A stretch of 56,722 nucleotides of DNA. It comes from Bacteroidota bacterium. Its GTDB lineage: Bacteria; Bacteroidota; Bacteroidia; UKL13-3. This document shows, one piece after another, positions 8,238 through 16,876 of the stretch. Below the pieces are notes generated by a model. It was not told the origin of the DNA. It ran no database searches and worked only from the letters and a program-made list of their open reading frames with translations. Both the position numbers and the translations under genes were made by a program. The stretch covers positions 1-56,722 of the forward strand of contig JAWXAU010000031.1 in NCBI GenBank assembly GCA_034439655.1. Direction: 5' to 3'. Every line of letters starts with the position of its first letter. Position 1 is the stretch's first letter.

Positions 8238-9431
8238 TTATTTTTTACTTCCTACTACTAGTGCTCCAAACAAGGCAAATGCTGCTATGCCATTATGACT
8301 TTCCAAAACTGATTCGAACAAGAAAGCCGAACCAAATATTCCGATAACTGACAAAGCCAAAAAGGAACTTCCCCTGCCTTTGATGATGGTATATAATATA
8401 AAGATAAGTGATAATAAACCTATAATACCCAAACATGCCAACTGTTCTAGATATTGGTTGTGTGCTTCTTGCAACCGCACTTCTGGTCCTATTTTCTTTG
8501 TATCATAATGTGTAGTCATGGTGTTTGGTAAATCAGAAACGCCCACTCCAATTACAGGGTGCTCTTCAAATACTTTCCAGCATATTTTCCATGCTTCAAA
8601 ACGCATTGAAATAGAATAATAATTTAGATATTTCCCATTGAAATAGTGATCCATATCTTCAACGGTATTATCAATCCTATTCTTAAAACTTGTAGAAGTA
8701 TAATACCCCCCAATAGGAATTAATATAGCAGTAAGACCTAACAATAACGCAGTTTTCCATTGTTTTTTTACTACCACCAATTGTATTAGTAACAAAAATA
8801 AAGTAATATAAAAAGCAGCTAATCCTGTGCGAGAAGATAATATATGAAGGCAAACTAATAATATAATACTTGCAGCCAGCCACATTTTTTGTTTCCCCAA
8901 ACTGTTCCGCCATAGATGGAAACAAATTAAAACTACTAGGCCATTAAAAATGCTAAAGTATATATGTGATAGTCCAGATACAATGGGCATTCCCACTGAT
9001 TTGGTTATTTGTATATTTATCTCATCATAATGTATAAAATAATTTACCACGCTAGAAATTGCCACCAATAATACAGCCAAGCAAAAAGTAGTAAGGACAC
9101 TTTTTACCAACTGGGCGTTACACACTATAAGCCCGGCAGGGATCAGTATGAAAGATATTTTGCGGGTAACTTCTAATTGCCATTCAGGTATATCATCACA
9201 CCACAACCCACTTATAAGTTGCCAAAACCAATATAGTGCAAATGCAATATATATATTGTTTTTCCAATCTTTTGCATTGTTGAGTAATAGACCGCATAGA
9301 AAAAGTAATACAGCACCTAAACTCATTAAACCTGGGAAATGCCCCAACACTAAACCCGCAGCCACAGAGCAAGCAGCAATGGATTGAACAAATTTTATTT
9401 TTGATATGTGTGCGGGATTTGATAAAATCAC
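8238..9431 (-). CDS. O-antigen ligase-like (Wzy_C family) polytopic membrane protein
   Basis: 397 residues, mostly hydrophobic, with roughly ten or more membrane segments. A long extracytoplasmic loop (about 240-310) contains MRFEAWKICWKVFEEHPVIG and later LQEAHNQYLEQLACLGIIG, the His/Glu loop signature of WaaL/Wzy_C proteins. These enzymes join or polymerise polyprenyl-linked glycans on the periplasmic face. The start is GTG at 9431. It stands alone in this window, away from the glycosyltransferase cluster at 33-38 kb, although a functional link is possible. A structured RNA candidate lies upstream on the same strand but appears separately terminated. Confidence 0.85.
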   Translation of the reverse strand: MILSNPAHISKIKFVQSIAACSVAAGLVLGHFPGLMSLGAVLLFLCGLLLNNAKDWKNNIYIAFALYWFWQLISGLWCDDIPEWQLEVTRKISFILIPAGLIVCNAQLVKSVLTTFCLAVLLVAISSVVNYFIHYDEINIQITKSVGMPIVSGLSHIYFSIFNGLVVLICFHLWRNSLGKQKMWLAASIILLVCLHILSSRTGLAAFYITLFLLLIQLVVVKKQWKTALLLGLTAILIPIGGYYTSTSFKNRIDNTVEDMDHYFNGKYLNYYSISMRFEAWKICWKVFEEHPVIGVGVSDLPNTMTTHYDTKKIGPEVRLQEAHNQYLEQLACLGIIGLLSLIFILYTIIKGRGSSFLALSVIGIFGSAFLFESVLESHNGIAAFALFGALVVGSKK

Positions 9432-9546
9432 TCAGGCAAAAATAAGGGATTTAGGATTTAGGAATGAAGTTAAATCATAATTTGCCGCAGCGGAATAAAT
9501 CATTATCCGCCGCGGCAGAAAAATTCATTCAATCATTCAATAAAAA

Positions 9547-9720
9547 CGGGGCCGGTAGAAAAATCCCATAATTAATAGGATTTGACCTCCGCCGTATCGC
9601 AACCTTCTACCGTTACACTCTTTCGAGCTCATTCCTACAAGTAGGCCGAAGCCTGGTTTTGTTACTTTGGTTCAGTCGGTATATGAATAGTGTTGAATTT
9701 TTCTTATACTCCAGCCCCGG
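9547..9720 (-). ncRNA. candidate structured non-coding RNA, ~174 nt, family unknown
   Basis: On the minus strand the transcript would start CCGGGGCUGG directly after a perfect -7 box. It would end CUACCGGCCCCG followed by UUUUU. The two ends pair over nine base pairs (CGGGGCUGG with CCGGCCCCG, one G-U). Inside are a GGC-UUCG-GCC hairpin, a CUC-GAAA-GAG hairpin, a CUUG-capped CCUA/UAGG option and an AAAUCC/GGAUUU hairpin. There is no convincing open frame. It lacks the signatures of tmRNA, RNase P RNA, SRP RNA and the riboswitches I know. Size and closed-end shape would allow a 6S-like RNA, but that is a guess. Confidence 0.6.
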
Positions 9721-9722
9721 CA

Positions 9723-9730
9723 CAAAAGTA
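9723..9730 (-). promoter_or_regulatory. -7 promoter box TACTTTTG for the structured RNA
   Basis: Exact TAnnTTTG on the minus strand. The predicted start, several bases downstream, falls at the first base of the closing stem of the RNA candidate. No clear -33 TTG. Confidence 0.55.
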
Positions 9731-9896
9731 ATGGATAATGGTTAATTATTAGCAGTTAATGCTGTGCGGCGGTATCCAATTGGGATCTTTATTATGCACT
9801 GATTTAGTAATGTCATTATTAATAGGCGTAAGCAACATTAACCCCTAATAATTAACCATTGTTACGTATTTTCGCAGAATAAAAAACAAAGCAAAA

Positions 9897-10943
9897 ATGA
9901 AAAGAATATTATTATTTACTACAACATTATTATGTGCGGTATCTGCATTTTCGCAGGTTAAGCTTAATCAAAACGATTTTCCAAAAGCTTGGGAGAAGTA
10001 CATCCTTGCTCGAGATACTTCATTTTCATCGGGTGTGAGTATTGGAGCTGGAGGCACTAACCAAGTATGGGATTATAGTGCCGTGTTTGGTGCCGACCTT
10101 TACGATACCCTTAAATATTCGCGTGCCAGTGATCATCCGAAGTATGCTCAATTCCCAGAAGCAAATTTAGTTTCAGTAAGCTCACGCAACAAGAGCGAAA
10201 GTTTTATCAAAATTGATTCAACAGGTGTATGGAGTTATTTTGGTAATCCATTAGATCCTTCTGCAAATGCTTTGGTTTTAAAAGTTCACACCCTCAATAT
10301 GCCTATGACTTACGGTGGTAAAGTTATTGATTCTTTTAAATTTGTTCAGTCAATTCCAGTTGATACTATCCCATTCCTCGATTCGGTAAGAATTTCTGTT
10401 AACGTTATATCATATACCGACGTAGATGCTTGGGGGCAATTGAAATTACCTAATAAAACTTATACAAATTGTTTAAGATTAAAAACGTGGAATGATCAAA
10501 AAATAAAAATAGAAATTCATAATACATTCACCAAATCGTGGACAAATGCACCATTTGCTCCACCAAGTCCAAATACAAATCCTTCTTACCTTTTCTTTGC
10601 CCAGGGCGAAGGAGACAAAGTATTAGAACTTTCTGCGGATTCAAATAATAATATTTCGCGTGCTGACTATCGCTCAAGTTCTGTATTGGGAATAAACAAT
10701 GTAATCAGTGCAACGAATACAAATATATATCCTAATCCTGCAAACAATATAATATATATAAATTGCGATGCAAATCAGCAAATAAATATATATAATGCCG
10801 AAGGAAAACAAGTATTAAGCAATACCAAATTGTATAAAGGGATAAATACTTTAAATATTGCTGATTTAGAAAATGGAATATATTTCTATCGTGGAATTAC
10901 TAATACTGGTGGTGCTATAGAAGGTAGGTTTGTGAAGAATTAA
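9897..10943 (+). CDS. exported protein with T9SS type A sorting domain
   Basis: 348 residues. The signal peptide is MKRILLFTTTLLCAVSAFSQ, with cleavage expected after the SAFSQ region. The C-terminal ~75 residues form a type A sorting domain: IYPNPANNIIYIN, then INIYNAEGKQVL, LNIADLENGIYFYR and a final basic residue pair. The ~250-residue cargo part (strands such as GTNQVWDYSAV and GKVIDSFKFVQSIPVD) is one I do not recognise beyond the usual Bacteroidota secreted-protein style. The product is expected to cross the outer membrane through the T9SS and be anchored or released. Confidence 0.88.
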   Translation: MKRILLFTTTLLCAVSAFSQVKLNQNDFPKAWEKYILARDTSFSSGVSIGAGGTNQVWDYSAVFGADLYDTLKYSRASDHPKYAQFPEANLVSVSSRNKSESFIKIDSTGVWSYFGNPLDPSANALVLKVHTLNMPMTYGGKVIDSFKFVQSIPVDTIPFLDSVRISVNVISYTDVDAWGQLKLPNKTYTNCLRLKTWNDQKIKIEIHNTFTKSWTNAPFAPPSPNTNPSYLFFAQGEGDKVLELSADSNNNISRADYRSSSVLGINNVISATNTNIYPNPANNIIYINCDANQQINIYNAEGKQVLSNTKLYKGINTLNIADLENGIYFYRGITNTGGAIEGRFVKN

Positions 10944-10960
10944 AAAAAACATAGACAACA

Positions 10961-10998
10961 AAAAAGCCACTTCAAAATTCTGAAGTGGCTTTTTTATT
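10961..10998. terminator. bidirectional rho-independent terminator
   Basis: AAAAAGCCACTTCA, a six-base loop, and TGAAGTGGCTTTTTT form a perfect stem with A and T runs on both sides. It ends the T9SS cargo gene on the plus strand and the small peptide gene on the minus strand. Confidence 0.9.
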
Positions 10999-11017
10999 TG
11001 CAAAACTGTTCACCAGA

Positions 11018-11206
11018 TTATTGGTTATTAGGTTTGGGTGCTTTGTTCGGGCCGCCTTTATGAGACCCTTTGTGGCATTTGCCTTTCTTGCCTTTGTGGC
11101 ATTGTTTGGCATGTTGGTGTTTTGCTTTTGGACCTGGGCCTGCATTGGCTGCAACACTGAAGCAGGTGAACATAGCTACTAGGGCTAGAATCATTAACTT
11201 TTTCAT
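11018..11206 (-). CDS. small exported His/Lys/Gly-rich peptide
   Basis: 62 residues. A clear signal peptide (MKKLMILALVAMFTCFSVAANA) is followed by a ~40-residue mature part built of Lys, His, Gly and Pro with two cysteines (KQCHKGKKGKCHKGSHKG). The composition would suit metal binding or interaction with acidic polymers; this is inference. It is a single gene and shares a terminator with the convergent T9SS gene. Small basic peptides of this kind are frequent and poorly annotated in Bacteroidota. An artefact is unlikely given the signal peptide and terminator. Confidence 0.72.
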   Translation of the reverse strand: MKKLMILALVAMFTCFSVAANAGPGPKAKHQHAKQCHKGKKGKCHKGSHKGGPNKAPKPNNQ

Positions 11207-11310
11207 GATTGTTTTTTAATTTATAAATTGTTATTGTAAGCTGGCCACTGCCAAACTTTTTTCTTGTTTTAATCTATGAGTGGGATAGATTGGGATAGTT
11301 TAATCTAATG

Positions 11311-11438
11311 CCGAAACTCAATATATAATAGTCCAAAAAAAGGGGGACTAATCCCGAATGCTTTCGGGATGTAGTTCGGCATTACCATTCTAAAAACTAA
11401 TCTGCCACAGGCGGAGAACTATTATAGTTTAAGAAATG
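11311..11438 (-). repeat. dispersed palindromic element, copy A
   Basis: First of six copies of a ~125-bp intergenic element (read on the minus strand). It begins near TTCTTAAACTATAATAGTTC, has a CTCCGCCTGTGGCAG hairpin and a CATCCCGAAAGCATTCGGGAT hairpin, and ends ...GGACTATTATATATTGAG. It has imperfect terminal inverted repeats and no coding capacity. Confidence 0.8.
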
Positions 11439-11682
11439 GTACAAGATAAAATGTAGACTTTATTTTTACATTTCGCTTTCGTGATTTTTGTTTTTGGAAA
11501 ATGTCCCAAGTATTTGTCCTCCCAGTCCCGAAAGAATTCGGGAGAGGGATCTCACATTGCTGAAAAGTATAGTAAGGTTTTTAAATCGTAGATGTCTCTC
11601 CCGCAAGCTTGCGGGACGACATGACAAACTATTAGAAAAGTATACTATTGGCGACTCAATACTTGATACTAGCGACTTGATA
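11439..11682. other. intergenic relic sequence
   Basis: No supported gene. It contains two palindromes, TCCCGAAAGAATTCGGGA near 11525 and TCCCGCAAGCTTGCGGGA near 11600, and AGTATCAAGT-like words just before the formate dehydrogenase stop. Confidence 0.5.
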
Positions 11683-14517
11683 CTATATACTAGCTTCCTT
11701 CTCCGCCTTATACTTCCCTTTGCTTTTTCTAATATTCACAGCCACAACTTTATATTCGGGGCACATGGCTTCACTATCAGCAACGCTGCTGGTGATATCG
11801 TTCATGCGTATTTCGGGGAAATGGAAAGTAGAGGATAATATACCAGGCAAAACTTCATCGGTTATATGTGCTTTCACATCAATTTTGCCACGGGCACTTT
11901 CTATACAAACCCAATCGCCTTCCGTAATAAAATGCTTGGCTGCGTCAGCAGGATTAATCATTAATGTATCTTCGGTTAATATTTTTGCATTATTGGTTCT
12001 GCGTGTCATGGTACCACAATTATAATGTTCCAATTCACGATTGGTTGTTATAATATAAGGAAATTCTTTTTTGTTGATGACCAATTCTTGGCTCTCTTTC
12101 CAATCGGCATTTTGGAATTTTCCTTTGCCGCGTTTGAAAGTGTCTATATGCAAAATTTCAGTATCGGAACCATCGGGCAATACAGGCCATTGCTTGCCTT
12201 GGTCGCCTAGTTCATTCCATTTAACTCCTGCAAAGAAAGGAACTATTTGTGCAATTTCTTTTAATACAGTTTCGGCATCATAATCAGGTTCGTTAGCACC
12301 CATTTTGTTCATGATGTCTATAATAATTTGTCCATCAGGTTTTGTCCCTTCAATGGGTTCGACTACCTGATTTACACGTTGAATTCTGCGTTCGCCGTTT
12401 GTAAATGTTCCACTCTTTTCTAAGAAAGAAGCAGCAGGCAAAACTACATGGGCAATCTTCGCAGTTTCGGTCATAAATATTTCTTGTACTACAAGCAAAT
12501 CCAATTTTCCCAAAGCAGCTTTTACATGATTGGTATTAGGATCTGTTTGCACATTATCTTCTCCCATTAGCCACATAGCTTTCATTTCATTATTCAAACA
12601 AGCATCATACATCTGTGGGATTTTTTTACCTACATACATAGGCAATTTTGCATCATAAAAATCTTCATACATTTTATGATATTCAGGATTGGTTACATCA
12701 TAATAACCTGCACCTTGGTGTGGCTGGCAACCCATATCTGCTGCACCTTGCACGTTGTTTTGTCCACGCAATGGATTTACTCCTACACCACGTCGTCCGA
12801 TGTTTCCTGTTATCATAGCAAGGTCGGCAATAAGCATAACTGTATAGGTGCCTTGTGAATGCTCTGTAACACCCAAACCATGAAATGACATTGCATTTTC
12901 AGCACTTGCATAGGCAATAGCTGCTTTGCGTGCAAGCTCTTTATCAACTCCTGTTATAGTAGAAAGGTCATCTATATTATTTGCAAGAATTTGTTTTTTG
13001 AAATCATCATACCCCTCGGTACGTGTTTCGATGAAATCCTTGTCCTCCAAGCCTTCGCTGATGATATAATATAATAACATATTCATCATCGCTACATTGG
13101 TCCCAGGTTTTAATTGCAAATGATAAGTAGCATATTTCGCCATTTCTGTTCTACGAGGATCTATTACAATACTAGGTCCTTTCATGGCAAACTGTTTCAA
13201 TTTTGCACCAGTTACTGGGTGTGCATCGGTAGGGTTTGCACCTATCACCATTATACAATTTGTAAAGTTCAAATCTATTACAGAATTGGTAGCAGCACCT
13301 GTTCCAAAAGTACGCTGCATACCAAGAGCAGTAGGAGAGTGGCAAACACGAGCACAACTATCTATATTATTAGTTCCAATAGTTTTTCTAATAAATTTCT
13401 GCATTAAATAATTCTCTTCATTGGTACAACGTGCAGAAGAAATTCCGCCTATTTGATCAGGCCCGAAATCATTTTTAATTCTTGTTAATTCATCAGCTAT
13501 ATAGGTATATGCTTCATCCCAAGTTGCTGGAACAAGTTCTCCATTTTTACGAATTAAAGGTGTACGCAAACGTTCAGGATGATTATAAAACGAAAATGCA
13601 AAACGCCCTTTCAAACATGTATGGCCTTTGTTTACATCGGCATCAAATGGTGCTTGTATACTTTTTACTTTTCCATTTACCGTAGCAACTTCTAAGTTAC
13701 AACCCACACCACAATAGGTACATATAGTTCTTGTTGTTTCTGCTTTGGCTATAGATTTCGATTCGAATATATCACTGATAGCAGAAGTAGGACAAGCCTG
13801 AGCACAGGCTCCGCAGCTTACGCAATCACTTTCATTAAACGTAACTTCCGATCCTTTTACTATATGACTATCAAATCCACGACCTGCCATACTTAATACA
13901 AATTGTCCTTGTACTTCATCGCATGCACGCACACAACGGAAGCAATTTATACATTTGCTCATATCGGAAGTCATATAAGGATGACTCAAATCTTTTTTTC
14001 TATCCAGATGGTTTTTTCCTTCGGGATAACGCACATCACGAATTCCAACTTTGGCAGCAACTTCTTGTAGTTCACAATTATTATTTACCTCACAAGTCAA
14101 GCAATCTAAAGGGTGGTCGGTAAGTACCAACTCTATAATATTCTTTCTTAACTTTTGTATACGATCGCTCGAAGGATATATATAAGAACCTTCCATAACT
14201 GGAGTATGACACGATGCTTGTGCTTTTGCTTGGCCATTTTGCTGTAAAGCTACATCCACGCTGCATACACGGCATGAACCAAATGGCTCCAGATTGGGGG
14301 CATCGCATAAAGTAGGAACTAATTCTTCTCCAAAATTTCTTTTAATAAATGATAATATACTTTCACCCGGTTTTATTTCATAGGGCACATTATCTATATA
14401 TGCTACTTTGATATCGACTGCACTGCCAGCATTATTAGGTAGTGAAGTTTTTTCTTTCATTACTGTTTTTTCATTTTTATCAGTAATTGTATTTATGCTG
14501 TCGTTTTTAATTCCCAT
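11683..14517 (-). CDS. NAD-linked formate dehydrogenase, molybdopterin (alpha) subunit
   Basis: 944 residues. The order of modules is a [2Fe-2S] domain (C71, C82, C85, C103), a NuoG-type His-Cys3 cluster site (HPLDCLTCEVNNNC, 135-148), two [4Fe-4S] ferredoxin sites (C189-C199 and C232-C242), and a molybdopterin domain opening with C266-x2-C-x3-C and C301. The molybdenum ligand is Cys392 in ARVCHSPTALGM, so this is a Cys and not a selenocysteine enzyme. A MopB C-terminal domain follows (from about 825). It oxidises formate to CO2 and passes electrons to the NAD-reducing NuoEF-like subunit encoded 106 bp upstream. The enzyme is expected to be cytoplasmic because no Tat leader is present. No maturation genes lie in the window. 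Confidence 0.93.
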   Translation of the reverse strand: MGIKNDSINTITDKNEKTVMKEKTSLPNNAGSAVDIKVAYIDNVPYEIKPGESILSFIKRNFGEELVPTLCDAPNLEPFGSCRVCSVDVALQQNGQAKAQASCHTPVMEGSYIYPSSDRIQKLRKNIIELVLTDHPLDCLTCEVNNNCELQEVAAKVGIRDVRYPEGKNHLDRKKDLSHPYMTSDMSKCINCFRCVRACDEVQGQFVLSMAGRGFDSHIVKGSEVTFNESDCVSCGACAQACPTSAISDIFESKSIAKAETTRTICTYCGVGCNLEVATVNGKVKSIQAPFDADVNKGHTCLKGRFAFSFYNHPERLRTPLIRKNGELVPATWDEAYTYIADELTRIKNDFGPDQIGGISSARCTNEENYLMQKFIRKTIGTNNIDSCARVCHSPTALGMQRTFGTGAATNSVIDLNFTNCIMVIGANPTDAHPVTGAKLKQFAMKGPSIVIDPRRTEMAKYATYHLQLKPGTNVAMMNMLLYYIISEGLEDKDFIETRTEGYDDFKKQILANNIDDLSTITGVDKELARKAAIAYASAENAMSFHGLGVTEHSQGTYTVMLIADLAMITGNIGRRGVGVNPLRGQNNVQGAADMGCQPHQGAGYYDVTNPEYHKMYEDFYDAKLPMYVGKKIPQMYDACLNNEMKAMWLMGEDNVQTDPNTNHVKAALGKLDLLVVQEIFMTETAKIAHVVLPAASFLEKSGTFTNGERRIQRVNQVVEPIEGTKPDGQIIIDIMNKMGANEPDYDAETVLKEIAQIVPFFAGVKWNELGDQGKQWPVLPDGSDTEILHIDTFKRGKGKFQNADWKESQELVINKKEFPYIITTNRELEHYNCGTMTRRTNNAKILTEDTLMINPADAAKHFITEGDWVCIESARGKIDVKAHITDEVLPGILSSTFHFPEIRMNDITSSVADSEAMCPEYKVVAVNIRKSKGKYKAEKEASI

Positions 14518-14623
14518 GATATTATATATTTAAAGCCCCTCTATATCTCCCCTCAGAGGAGACTTATATAGTGGAAACTGTGATGATTCATTGATAGTTT
14601 TTAAATTATTTATATTATAGTTA

Positions 14624-16273
14624 TTATTTAAAATAAGGTTTTAATTCATCATCAAAATACATGAGTGCATTTCTGATAGGAAGTGGAACGCCCCCGCCTA
14701 AAGCACACAGAGAGCCAATCTCCATGGTCTCTATCAAATCGGTCAATAATGTTTTGTCTATTTTATAATCGCTCGTTCTTGCCTTGTTTAATAATTCCTG
14801 ACCACGTGTACTTCCCAATCGGCAAGGGAAACATTTGCCACAACTTTCGTGTGCTGTGAATTCAAATAAATGTTCCAAATATTGTATCATAGGAAAACTA
14901 TTTGGTAAGCAAACTATGGATGCATGTCCCAATAAAAATCCTGTTTGATTGAAACTTTCGAAATCCACTGTGAGTTCATTAATTTTGCTTACGGGAACCA
15001 TTCCACCTAACGGACCGCCAATATGCAAAGCTTTAATCTCGGCATTAAATCCTTGTCCCAAATCATTTACCACAACTGAAAGTGGTGTACCCATATCTAC
15101 TTCATATATACCCGGGCGATTGAAAAATCCATCTAAGGAAACCAATTTCGTTCCTGTAGATTTTCCTCTTCCGATGGCTGCAAATTTTTCGCCCCCTTCA
15201 CGCATAATCCAAGGAACGCATGCAAGTGTTTCTACATTATTTACTACAGTAGGTTTATTGAATAACCCTTGCTGGGCAGGGTAGGGCGGGCGTACACGCA
15301 CTTCGGGTCTTTGTCCTTCGATAGAGGAAAGTAAGGCAGTTTCTTCGCCACATATATATGCACCTTGTGCTCGGATAACTTTAAAATTATAACTAAATCC
15401 AGAACCTAATATATTTTCTCCAATCAGGTTTTTCTCTAATAGTTTTCCAAGTTCGTCTTCTATAATATCGATACTTTCGGGATACTCACCACGAATATAT
15501 AATACTCCCGTAGCTGAACCAATGATATAACCAGTAATAATCATACCGAGCAAAACTGCATGTGGCCTTTGCTCGAGCAAGTACCGGTCGCTATAAGCAC
15601 CAGGGTCGCCTTCATCGGCATTGCATACTACAAATTTGGTATTGCTGGGTGTATTTTTACAACTTTCTAATTTGAACGACATGGGGAAACCTGCACCACC
15701 TCTGCCTCTCACACCCGATGTTTTGAGTTCAGCCAATAATTCCATGGGGGTTTTCTTCAGACAATCAGCCAATATTTTATAGAATTCATCAATACCCGGA
15801 AATTCTTCTGTGAGCACTGGAGTACCTAATGATTCCACATGATATTCATCTGTTGGTTTTGCTTCTCCTTTGGTAATTTGTTCGATTTGTTCGATGGCAT
15901 CGCCTGAATAATTTTTTCCATCATAATAGAATGAACTGTTTTCGTGACAGCGGCCAAGGCAGCACATTTCACCAATTTCATTCGCGGCAAAATGTTTCTC
16001 TATTTTTTCGTGAACTTTGTCCTGTGTTCCAGCAGTCATGCAGGAGCTGCCATTACAAATATATATCTTTTTGCCTTTGTTTGCTTCACGGGTAAAATCG
16101 TAAAACGACGCACTGCCATATACATTGGCTTTACCTATAAGAAACTCATCGGCTAGTTTTTCTAAGTCTTGCTTGTTCGGCGTTCCTTCTGATTTTGCAA
16201 GTATTCCAAGTTCTTCAAAAAGATTTTCCTGTAGGCCCTTTCTGCCTGATAATTCACTTATATTCTTCGACAT
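14624..16273 (-). CDS. NAD-reducing subunit of formate dehydrogenase: NuoE-NuoF fusion
   Basis: 549 residues. The N-terminal ~130 residues are a thioredoxin-like [2Fe-2S] domain with C73, C78, C105 and C109. The rest is a NuoF/FdsB domain: GRGGAGFP (190-197) for NADH, NADEGDPGAYSDR and GAYICGEETALL for FMN, and a [4Fe-4S] site at C478, C481, C484 and C523. It accepts electrons from the formate-oxidising subunit and reduces NAD+. The partner gene is directly downstream. In many systems the E and F parts are separate genes; here they are fused. A complex I or hydrogenase diaphorase is the alternative reading, made unlikely by the neighbour. Confidence 0.92.
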   Translation of the reverse strand: MSKNISELSGRKGLQENLFEELGILAKSEGTPNKQDLEKLADEFLIGKANVYGSASFYDFTREANKGKKIYICNGSSCMTAGTQDKVHEKIEKHFAANEIGEMCCLGRCHENSSFYYDGKNYSGDAIEQIEQITKGEAKPTDEYHVESLGTPVLTEEFPGIDEFYKILADCLKKTPMELLAELKTSGVRGRGGAGFPMSFKLESCKNTPSNTKFVVCNADEGDPGAYSDRYLLEQRPHAVLLGMIITGYIIGSATGVLYIRGEYPESIDIIEDELGKLLEKNLIGENILGSGFSYNFKVIRAQGAYICGEETALLSSIEGQRPEVRVRPPYPAQQGLFNKPTVVNNVETLACVPWIMREGGEKFAAIGRGKSTGTKLVSLDGFFNRPGIYEVDMGTPLSVVVNDLGQGFNAEIKALHIGGPLGGMVPVSKINELTVDFESFNQTGFLLGHASIVCLPNSFPMIQYLEHLFEFTAHESCGKCFPCRLGSTRGQELLNKARTSDYKIDKTLLTDLIETMEIGSLCALGGGVPLPIRNALMYFDDELKPYFK

Positions 16274-16522
16274 TTCTTATAATAAAAAGAGGATTTATTT
16301 TGATTGCGATTTATTGATATTTCAAAACAAAAATACGCAATTTTTGCAATATTTCTATTTTTTGTTTACTGGGCAAATTTAATGATTTTTAATCCTATTG
16401 GTTTTGCAGAATTTAAAGGTTATGCACAGGGTGTAGATTTGTGTAGACCGTTTCTGTCATTACTCAATACACTGGTTGTATAACTCCTTATATGGTGGGC
16501 GATAGAACAGACATTGGCAAAT
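16274..16522. other. promoter region of the formate dehydrogenase operon and non-coding sequence
   Basis: Holds the -7 box listed separately. No gene is seen in the remaining ~180 bases. Confidence 0.5.
16328..16335 (-). promoter_or_regulatory. candidate -7 box (TATTTTTG) of the formate dehydrogenase operon
   Basis: Exact TAnnTTTG on the minus strand, 55 bp before the ATG of the NuoEF fusion. The -33 element is not clear. Confidence 0.4.
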
Positions 16523-16780
16523 CTAAAAGTTATATGTTTTAATTTGATCCTTAACGAACCTTTCAAATAATCTTTTTGTTGAATCGGGGGCGTTTAGAGT
16601 CTTTAATAAACTATCAGTTATATTAAGGTTTTCAGCTATATCAACAGTATTATTTGCCATTAGCCTTTTCCCATTCAATTGTAATAAAATGCAACTAGAT
16701 GGATAAGTCTTTTCAATATGATATGAATCCAATTTCAATTGCTTAAACTGAATTTGGTGCAGATGTATTAGTTTGTTCAA
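16523..16780 (-). CDS. hypothetical short protein
   Basis: 85 residues from a TTG start (MNKLIHLHQIQFKQLKL, then ILLQLNGKRLMANNTVDIAE and a Lys/Phe-rich end). I do not recognise it. Composition is protein-like with mixed helix and strand, but there is no clear ribosome site. It sits between a pseudogene and the formate dehydrogenase operon, so it may itself be a fragment of a lost gene. Confidence 0.35.
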   Translation of the reverse strand: MNKLIHLHQIQFKQLKLDSYHIEKTYPSSCILLQLNGKRLMANNTVDIAENLNITDSLLKTLNAPDSTKRLFERFVKDQIKTYNF

Positions 16781-16876
16781 CTATCAATTTGTTCATGCCT
16801 GGCTATATATTTTTTAACAATTTTTATTGAACTGCAATTAGCTAGCAGCAACTAGATTATGCACATCCGGATTATT

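Noticed and set aside
9547-9720. tmRNA, RNase P RNA or SRP RNA
   Set aside because: No tRNA-like T-arm and CCA end, no tag frame, no GAGGAAAGTC core and no GGAAGCAGCC loop are present; kept as an unassigned structured RNA.
11488-11838. 116-residue plus-strand frame
   Set aside because: It runs through intergenic palindromes into the antisense of the formate dehydrogenase gene; no motif or start signal.
13114-13411. Plus-strand frames opposite the formate dehydrogenase gene
   Set aside because: They are mirror frames of a well-supported gene with clear cofactor motifs.
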